64,000 bases of DNA from Roseburia sp. Lineage in GTDB: Bacteria > Bacillota > Clostridia > Lachnospirales > Lachnospiraceae. A program made the position numbers and the translations under genes. The DNA lies in assembly GCA_019421345.1 (NCBI GenBank), contig JAHZFL010000001.1, positions 27,252 through 91,251 of the forward strand. The letters run 5' to 3'. The notes beneath the pieces were generated by a model. It searched no databases and was not told where the DNA came from. It worked only from the letters and a program-made list of their open reading frames with translations. Below are positions 59,554-64,000 of this stretch, in pieces (the first letter of the stretch is position 1; each line of letters starts with the position of its first letter).

Positions 59554-59591
59554 AGAACTTTGTAGAATTTATAACAAACTTACAAAGTTCT
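59554..59591 (-). terminator. Hairpin: terminator of the kinase operon, or attenuator before GH2
   Basis: AGAACTTTGTA (59554-59564) pairs exactly with TACAAAGTTCT (59581-59591), followed on the minus strand by TTTTTT. It lies 46 bases after the kinase stop codon. A TATAAA (59568-59573, minus strand) sits in the loop and could be the -10 box of the GH2 operon. Confidence 0.75.
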
Positions 59592-59613
59592 CACCTTATT
59601 TTCAATAGTTATA

Positions 59614-59644
59614 TCCTAAGTGGTCGAAAATATGTCCTAAGTGG
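59614..59644. promoter_or_regulatory. Direct repeats, probable LytTR regulator site before GH2
   Basis: TCCTAAGTGG occurs at 59614-59623 and 59635-59644, exactly 21 bp apart (two helix turns), as in typical LytTR-domain sites. It overlaps the end of the kinase gene and lies 119-149 bases upstream of the GH2 ATG. A third TCCTAAGT (61705-61712) lies at the promoter of the LytTR regulator itself. Confidence 0.6.
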
Positions 59645-60926
59645 AGCGAATCGGAATCAATATCTTTAAAGAGAAGCAGCCGTCCTCCGTTCCCACCGTT
59701 AAACACCCGTCATATTTTTTCACCAGATAGCGCATACTCCGCAGTCCAAAGCCATGATACTGCCTGTCCCCCTTCGTCGTCACCGGAAGCTCCTCCTCAT
59801 AAACAAAGCTGCTGTCCGACGGAATGGGGTTTAGAATCTGGATCACCAGAAAGCTCTGCTGCCTGTGAATGAGCACATCGATCTGCCGCATCTCCTGCTG
59901 CCGGAACTTCTCAACCGCCTCGATTGCATTGTCAAGCGCATTACCAAGAATCGCATATAAATCAACCGTATTGATAAACTCCATCTGACTTCCGTCTGCC
60001 ACACAGGAGACCGTGATCCCCCTCTCCCTGCAATAGAGACTTTTCTCTGTCAGAATCGTATCTAACACCTCATTGCCCGTCTTGACAATTGACTCATAAA
60101 TCCGTATCGAATCCTCCATCTCCGCCAGATATTTGTCCATATCCTCTTTGCTCGCGCCGCGGATCGCGCGGATCTGATGCTTTAAATCATGGCACTTGTG
60201 GTTGATCAGTGCAATATTTTCTTTGGAAAGACGGTACTGCTCCTGCTCCTTCTTCCAAAGCAGATTCATCACGGCAAGCTCCTGACGCATCGCACTGTTA
60301 TAGAACAGCTCCTTCTGCAGATAAATAAGCAGTGCAAGGAGCACCTGCGAGAGATAGAGCACCTGCCATTCCATCGAACGAAAACCAAGCTTTAAATTAT
60401 CCCCCGCGATCCCAAGCATCACGACGATTCCATAAATAAGAATCGCCGAGGTAAGCTGTCTTGGACCGATTTTTTTCGGTTCATCCTCCTTCCGCGGGCG
60501 CGCGACTGTAAACACTGCGATCAGATCGCCCACTGCAAATAAAAAGAGAACGCCGAATATCTGCTGATAGGATAGATTTTGGTGGGGAATCGGATGAGAA
60601 CCGTTCATTCCCTGCCAGAGTGCATAAATAAGCTGCCACGAGGTAACTGCCCACACCGCACCATAGGCTGCGACAGACCATGTGATCTCCCAGCAGGTAT
60701 GCTGAAAAAGGATCAGAATACAAAAACCTGCGAGTCTGCCAAAAACAAACACATCACCGCCAGTTCCTGACAACCGAAAAAGCGTGACCGCACAGAAAAC
60801 CGCAAACAAAAGCGTACACAAAAGCAGACGCCGCAGGAAATGCTCCCTGCGCTTTTGCATGCCTCCGTAAATGATACCGCTGACCCAGAAAGCCCCCATC
60901 AGACATGCGCCATAGACCAATTCCAT
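59637..60926 (-). CDS. GHKL-type sensor histidine kinase (AgrC/VirS-like)
   Basis: A 429-residue kinase with about six TM helices in the first 200 residues, then a DHp helix with NHKCHDLKHQIRAIR (His near residue 250) and a GHKL ATPase domain with ILGNALDNAIEAV (N box), QILNPIPS and GFGLRSMRYLVKKYDG. ATG 60926 follows AGGAGGGAG and overlaps the regulator stop by one base; the frame is open 18 codons upstream within the regulator gene. It pairs with the LytTR regulator. The stimulus is not evident; no peptide-signal gene (agrD-like) was seen nearby. Confidence 0.9.
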   Translation of the reverse strand: MELVYGACLMGAFWVSGIIYGGMQKRREHFLRRLLLCTLLFAVFCAVTLFRLSGTGGDVFVFGRLAGFCILILFQHTCWEITWSVAAYGAVWAVTSWQLIYALWQGMNGSHPIPHQNLSYQQIFGVLFLFAVGDLIAVFTVARPRKEDEPKKIGPRQLTSAILIYGIVVMLGIAGDNLKLGFRSMEWQVLYLSQVLLALLIYLQKELFYNSAMRQELAVMNLLWKKEQEQYRLSKENIALINHKCHDLKHQIRAIRGASKEDMDKYLAEMEDSIRIYESIVKTGNEVLDTILTEKSLYCRERGITVSCVADGSQMEFINTVDLYAILGNALDNAIEAVEKFRQQEMRQIDVLIHRQQSFLVIQILNPIPSDSSFVYEEELPVTTKGDRQYHGFGLRSMRYLVKKYDGCLTVGTEDGCFSLKILIPIRST

Positions 60927-61633
60927 TAGCTGCTCCCTCCTACATATTCTGTCAATGCCTTTAAGAATGCGCTGCGGCATCTTCTGCTGATCTCAAGCTC
61001 ATACCCGCCGACTATCGCCGTATTTTTGCGCACCTCCGTCACATGCATCAGATTGACGATATACCAGTGATTGCACTTCACAAACGGGTACGGCGCGAGC
61101 ATCTGACTGACACTCGCCATCGTGCCCCGCACAATATATTCGCCCTCATTCGTGTAATAGTGCAGCATACGGTTTTGTACCTCAACATAATAGATCTGCT
61201 GAATACCGAATTTTTTCACGCCGTCGGAAAGCGTCAGCAGGATCTGCTTTTGCTCCTTGCGTCTGACACGCTTGATGGCTCTCGTAAGCTTCATCGCAAA
61301 TGTGTAGTAATTGACCGGCTTCATGACAAAATCAAGCGCGCCCACCTCATAGCCGTGAATCGCATACGACGCCATATTTGTAATAAACATCAGCACTACT
61401 TCCGTGTCCATCCTGCGGATCTCCTGCGCCGCCTGCATACCGTTGACCTGCGGCATCTCAATGTCAAGCAGGATAATATCATAAATATTCTGATAATGCT
61501 CCAGGATCTGCGCCCCGTCCGAAAATACCGATAGCTTGAACGTGACGTCGTGCTCCTTTTGGTACTGGTTTAGAAATTCCTGTAACTGTGCAGAGAACGA
61601 CGCCTCGTCCTCTACAATCGCAACGTGATACAT
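60926..61633 (-). CDS. LytTR-family response regulator
   Basis: A 235-residue regulator. Receiver: VAIVEDEASFS, phospho-Asp in ILLDIEMPQVNGM near residue 57, and DFVMKPVNYYTFAMKL. LytTR DNA-binding domain (about 135-235): IYYVEVQNRMLHYY, RGTMASVSQMLAPYPFVKCNHWYIVN split around L-A-P, then ISRRCRSAFLKAL. LytTR proteins bind direct repeats; the best candidates are at 59614-59644. AGGGGAG lies before ATG 61633. It is likely to control the adjacent GH2-GH3-GPH genes and itself. Confidence 0.93.
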   Translation of the reverse strand: MYHVAIVEDEASFSAQLQEFLNQYQKEHDVTFKLSVFSDGAQILEHYQNIYDIILLDIEMPQVNGMQAAQEIRRMDTEVVLMFITNMASYAIHGYEVGALDFVMKPVNYYTFAMKLTRAIKRVRRKEQKQILLTLSDGVKKFGIQQIYYVEVQNRMLHYYTNEGEYIVRGTMASVSQMLAPYPFVKCNHWYIVNLMHVTEVRKNTAIVGGYELEISRRCRSAFLKALTEYVGGSS

Positions 61634-61681
61634 AAGACTCCCCTACAACTAACGAACGCTTTGCGTTCTGATCCAATAAAC

Positions 61682-61721
61682 ATCCGCTATATTCGGATAG
61701 TATTTCCTAAGTATAGCGGAT
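61682..61721. repeat. 10-bp inverted repeat over the LytTR-gene start region
   Basis: ATCCGCTATA (61682-61691) and its exact complement TATAGCGGAT (61712-61721) flank 20 bases that include TCCTAAG. The right arm overlaps the -10 box of the leftward promoter. It may be an operator or a leader hairpin. Confidence 0.55.
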
Positions 61722-61738
61722 TTTTCCAAAAAATTCAA
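61710..61738 (-). promoter_or_regulatory. Promoter of the LytTR/kinase operon
   Basis: Minus strand TTGAAT (61733-61738), 17-base spacer, TATACT (61710-61715). The leader is about 65-70 bases and includes a GAACGC/GCGTTC hairpin (61654-61668) shortly before the RBS. Confidence 0.75.
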
Positions 61739-61911
61739 CGATATGTGGCAGGACGTACCGTTCCCCCTTTTTACAAAAGCACTTTTTCCCTCATCTTTTA
61801 AAAAATTTTGCCTTCTGCACTTTCTATCTTTGGAAACTTCATGTATAATGAGCGTATCCGGCGTCTGCGGACGGCGGTGTTAAACTGAACTGAAAGAAAA
61901 GAGGTATAACA

Positions 61912-63105
61912 ATGGAAAGAAAAGTCGGTACCGTTTCAAGAGGTATTCGTTGTCCGATTATCCGCGAAGGAGATCAGCTTGTTGATATTGCAGTTGAGAG
62001 CGTTCTTGACGCTGCAAAAAGCGAGGGGTTCTCTCTGCGCGACCGCGACGTTATCGCGCTGACAGAATCAATCGTTGCGCGGGCACAGGGAAATTATGTC
62101 TCCGTGTCTGACATCGCAGCGGACGTCAGGGCAAAGCTTGGCGGCGGCACAGTCGGCGTTATTTTCCCGATCCTATCCCGCAACCGCTTTGCGATCAACC
62201 TAAAGGGCATCGCGATGGGGTGCAGCAAGGTCGTTCTGATGTTAAGCTATCCGAGCGACGAGGTAGGAAACGCCCTGCTGACCTACGACCAGCTCGATGC
62301 TGCCGGCATCAACCCGTATTCCGATGTACTCACCTTAGAGAGATACCGTGAGCTGTTCGGCGAAAATAAGCACGAATTTACCGGTGTGGACTATGTAGAC
62401 TACTATGCGGGTATCATCCGTGAAGCGGGTGCAGACGTCGAGATCATTTTCGCGAATCAGGCAAAAACCATACTAAACTATACCGACTGTGTTCTCACCT
62501 GCGATATCCATACACGCAAGCGCACCAAGCGCATCCTAAAAGAGGCGGGGGCAAAGGTTGTCTGCGGACTGGATGATATTTTGACCGCTCCGGTAAACGG
62601 CAGCGGCTACAATGCAAAGTACGGTCTGCTCGGCTCAAACAAGTCCACCGAGGATAAGATCAAGCTGTTCCCGAACGAGTGCAAGGACCTTGTCCTTGAC
62701 ATCCAGTCCTCCATTCTTGAGAAAACAGGAAAGCATGTGGAGGTCATGGTGTACGGCGACGGCGCGTTCAAAGACCCGCAGGGCAAGATCTGGGAGCTTG
62801 CAGATCCAGTCGTCTCCCCTGCATTTACCGACGGTCTGATCGGCACACCGAACGAATTAAAGTTAAAATATCTTGCCGACAATGATTTCGCTAATTTAAG
62901 CGGCGCCCGGCTAAAGGAAGCAATCTCCGCCAGCATCAGGTCCAAGCAGGAAAACCTTGTCGGAAATATGGCGTCGCAGGGAACGACACCAAGACAGCTT
63001 ACCGACTTAATCGGCTCTCTGTGCGACTTAACCTCAGGCTCAGGGGATAAGGGTACACCCATTATTCTGATCCAGGGATATTTCGATAACTTCACGACTG
63101 ACTAA
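61912..63105 (+). CDS. Coenzyme F420-0:L-glutamate ligase family protein (CofE-like)
   Basis: A 397-residue protein of the F420_ligase family. The N-terminal half shows FSLRDRDVIALTESIVARAQGN (given as the motif R-D-x-D-V-I-x-x-T-E-x-I-V-A), GVIFPILSRNRF and ILNYTDCVLTCDIHTRKRTK. The longer C-terminal part includes KAPVNGSGYNAKYGLLGSNKS-like sequence, VYGDGAFKDPQGKIWELADP and TPNELKLKYLAD. CofE adds glutamates to F420 in archaea and actinobacteria; Clostridia of this kind are not known to make F420, so this homologue probably ligates glutamate or another amino acid to something else. It stands alone, with AGAGGT before ATG 61912 and TATAAT at 61844-61849. Confidence 0.82.
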   Translation: MERKVGTVSRGIRCPIIREGDQLVDIAVESVLDAAKSEGFSLRDRDVIALTESIVARAQGNYVSVSDIAADVRAKLGGGTVGVIFPILSRNRFAINLKGIAMGCSKVVLMLSYPSDEVGNALLTYDQLDAAGINPYSDVLTLERYRELFGENKHEFTGVDYVDYYAGIIREAGADVEIIFANQAKTILNYTDCVLTCDIHTRKRTKRILKEAGAKVVCGLDDILTAPVNGSGYNAKYGLLGSNKSTEDKIKLFPNECKDLVLDIQSSILEKTGKHVEVMVYGDGAFKDPQGKIWELADPVVSPAFTDGLIGTPNELKLKYLADNDFANLSGARLKEAISASIRSKQENLVGNMASQGTTPRQLTDLIGSLCDLTSGSGDKGTPIILIQGYFDNFTTD

Positions 63106-63111
63106 TGCACG

Positions 63112-63131
63112 GCCACCCGCTTGCGGGTGGT
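63112..63131 (+). terminator. Weak terminator-like hairpin
   Basis: CCACCCGC (63113-63120) and GCGGGTGG (63123-63130) form a tight stem just after the stop at 63105. The following sequence TCATACTTTTC is only moderately T-rich, so termination may be partial. Confidence 0.5.
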
Positions 63132-63210
63132 CATACTTTTCATCTGTTCTCCGTAAAAAAATCTGCAGGCTTTTAGCGTCTTTGTGCGCCTCCTGCTGTA
63201 AATAGCGCTT

Positions 63211-64000
63211 ATGAATATATTAGAATATGAAAACTATCAGGAAAAAAAATCACATGGGAATCCTCACTTTCCCTACAATACCTATCTGTGCTCCATCCCC
63301 CTTGATTTCCCGCAGGTACCGCTCCACTGGCACGACGAGCTGGAATTTATCTATGTCAAAAAGGGACGGGGTGTGATCACGATCGACTTTCTCACCTATC
63401 CGGCAGCCGCAGGAACGATCGCGCTGATCCTGCCGGGGCAGCTTCACGCGATCGCGCAATATGAACAGGAAACGATGGAATATGAAAATATTATTTTTCA
63501 TCCCGATATTCTCATTTCGCGAAAAACAGATGTCTGCAGCACGGATTTTCTCTCGCCCCTGTTCTCCGGCGCACGTTTTGTTCCGCCGCTCTATCCGCCG
63601 GATGCGCCGCACTATCACGAAATCGCCGCCTGTCTGGACGCCAACGACCAGATTTGCCGCACGATGCCCTACGGCTATGAGCTGTTTTTAAAAAGCCAGC
63701 TATTTCAGCTATTTTTTACGCTGACCAGCTGGTGTGCTCGTTCCGTTCCCACCGAGAAAAACCCGCAGGCTCTGGAGAAGATCAAGCGAATTTTAAAGTA
63801 TGTGGAAAACCATTATATGCATAAAATTACGATCGCTGCCATCGCAGAGGAAGCAGGACTTAGCGCCTCCTACTTCATGAAATATTTCAAGCATATGATG
63901 GGAACATCCTTTATCGATTATCTCAATGATTACCGTCTTACGATGGCGTCAAGGCTCCTGCTCTCCTCCGACTCCTCGATCCTTGCGATCGCCGCCGAGA
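63211..64000 (+). CDS. AraC-family transcriptional regulator, 3' end cut by window edge
   Basis: An open frame from ATG 63211 to the window end (263 codons, no stop reached). Residues 1-170 are an AraC-type cupin sensor domain (PLHWHDELEFIYVKKGRGVI, LILPGQLHAI, ENIIFHP). The C-terminal HTH begins around residue 190 (KIKRILKYVENHYMHKITIA, AEEAGLSASYFMKYFKHMMG, FIDYLNDYRLTMASRLLL) and is cut in the second HTH. Only about 20-30 residues should be missing. The RBS before the ATG is weak. The cupin type usually senses a small sugar, and the target genes may lie beyond the window. Confidence 0.87.
   Translation, partial: MNILEYENYQEKKSHGNPHFPYNTYLCSIPLDFPQVPLHWHDELEFIYVKKGRGVITIDFLTYPAAAGTIALILPGQLHAIAQYEQETMEYENIIFHPDILISRKTDVCSTDFLSPLFSGARFVPPLYPPDAPHYHEIAACLDANDQICRTMPYGYELFLKSQLFQLFFTLTSWCARSVPTEKNPQALEKIKRILKYVENHYMHKITIAAIAEEAGLSASYFMKYFKHMMGTSFIDYLNDYRLTMASRLLLSSDSSILAIAAE

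Noticed and set aside
59496..61911. An agrBD-like peptide signalling gene next to the GHKL kinase and LytTR regulator
   Set aside because: No AgrB-like membrane protease or short precursor peptide with an RBS could be found around the pair.
63211..63700. Genes on the minus strand opposite the AraC regulator
   Set aside because: The plus-strand frame has a cupin domain and AraC HTH through to the window end; the opposite frames show no family-like sequence.

Overview
The window looks like the chromosome of a Gram-positive gut-type Clostridium, most probably a member of the Lachnospiraceae. The supporting features are a glmS ribozyme, the PadR/DUF1700/DUF4097 trio, a DUF1002 protein, YesM/YesN two-component systems next to galactose-type binding proteins, Bcd/EtfBA flavoproteins, a SpoIID-like protein, consensus SigA-type promoters and strong AGGAGG ribosome binding sites. 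I see no plasmid, phage, insertion sequence or CRISPR signature. Species is not assignable by eye.

Layout. (1) 1-3200: a cut tRNA-Val, a short-form methionine synthase (metH) and a spacer holding a broken small reading frame. (2) 3216-21689: the most distinctive region. A nine-gene leftward operon (two family III CoA transferases, an MBL hydrolase, a CaiD-like hydratase, a CaiA-like dehydrogenase, a Bcd-like dehydrogenase, a 41-residue membrane protein, a sodium:solute symporter and an MFS carrier) faces a six-gene rightward operon (fixA, fixB, a CaiC-like CoA ligase, etfB, etfA, an HSL-type esterase). The 386-bp divergent spacer carries a perfect TTGACA-N17-TATAAT promoter and four near-palindromes of the form TTTMACGTGAAA. 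The perfect palindrome TTTCACGTGAAA lies in the promoter/RBS region of a LacI-family gene at 20640. I read this as a LacI-controlled system that imports a carboxylic acid (perhaps released from an ester), activates it with CoA and reduces or dehydrates it with two separate dehydrogenase/ETF pairs. It resembles the E. coli carnitine (cai-fix) system, but there is no BCCT carnitine carrier and the substrate is unknown.

(3) 21791-39513: mostly housekeeping and envelope genes on the minus strand: a NagZ-like GH3 enzyme, a PF06541 membrane protein, manA, a phosphohexomutase, a CapA-like protein, the DUF4097/DUF1700/PadR operon, a DUF1002 protein, a monoacylglycerol-lipase-like hydrolase, recJ, truA, a SpoIID-like peptidoglycan-binding protein, and glmS behind its ribozyme.

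(4) 39514-61633: a large sugar-use region on the minus strand. A YesM/YesN sensor-regulator pair is cotranscribed with two sugar-binding-like proteins. Upstream lie mglBAC (ABC galactose-type uptake) followed directly by manXYZ (mannose-family PTS) and a DUF956 gene, then a GPH carrier, a membrane-anchored GH3 glucosidase with permuted domains, and a GH2 galactosidase. A GHKL kinase/LytTR regulator pair sits next to them, and 21-bp-spaced direct repeats before the GH2 gene are a plausible site for that regulator.

(5) 61912-64000: a CofE-type F420-0:glutamate-ligase-family protein and an AraC-family regulator cut by the window end.
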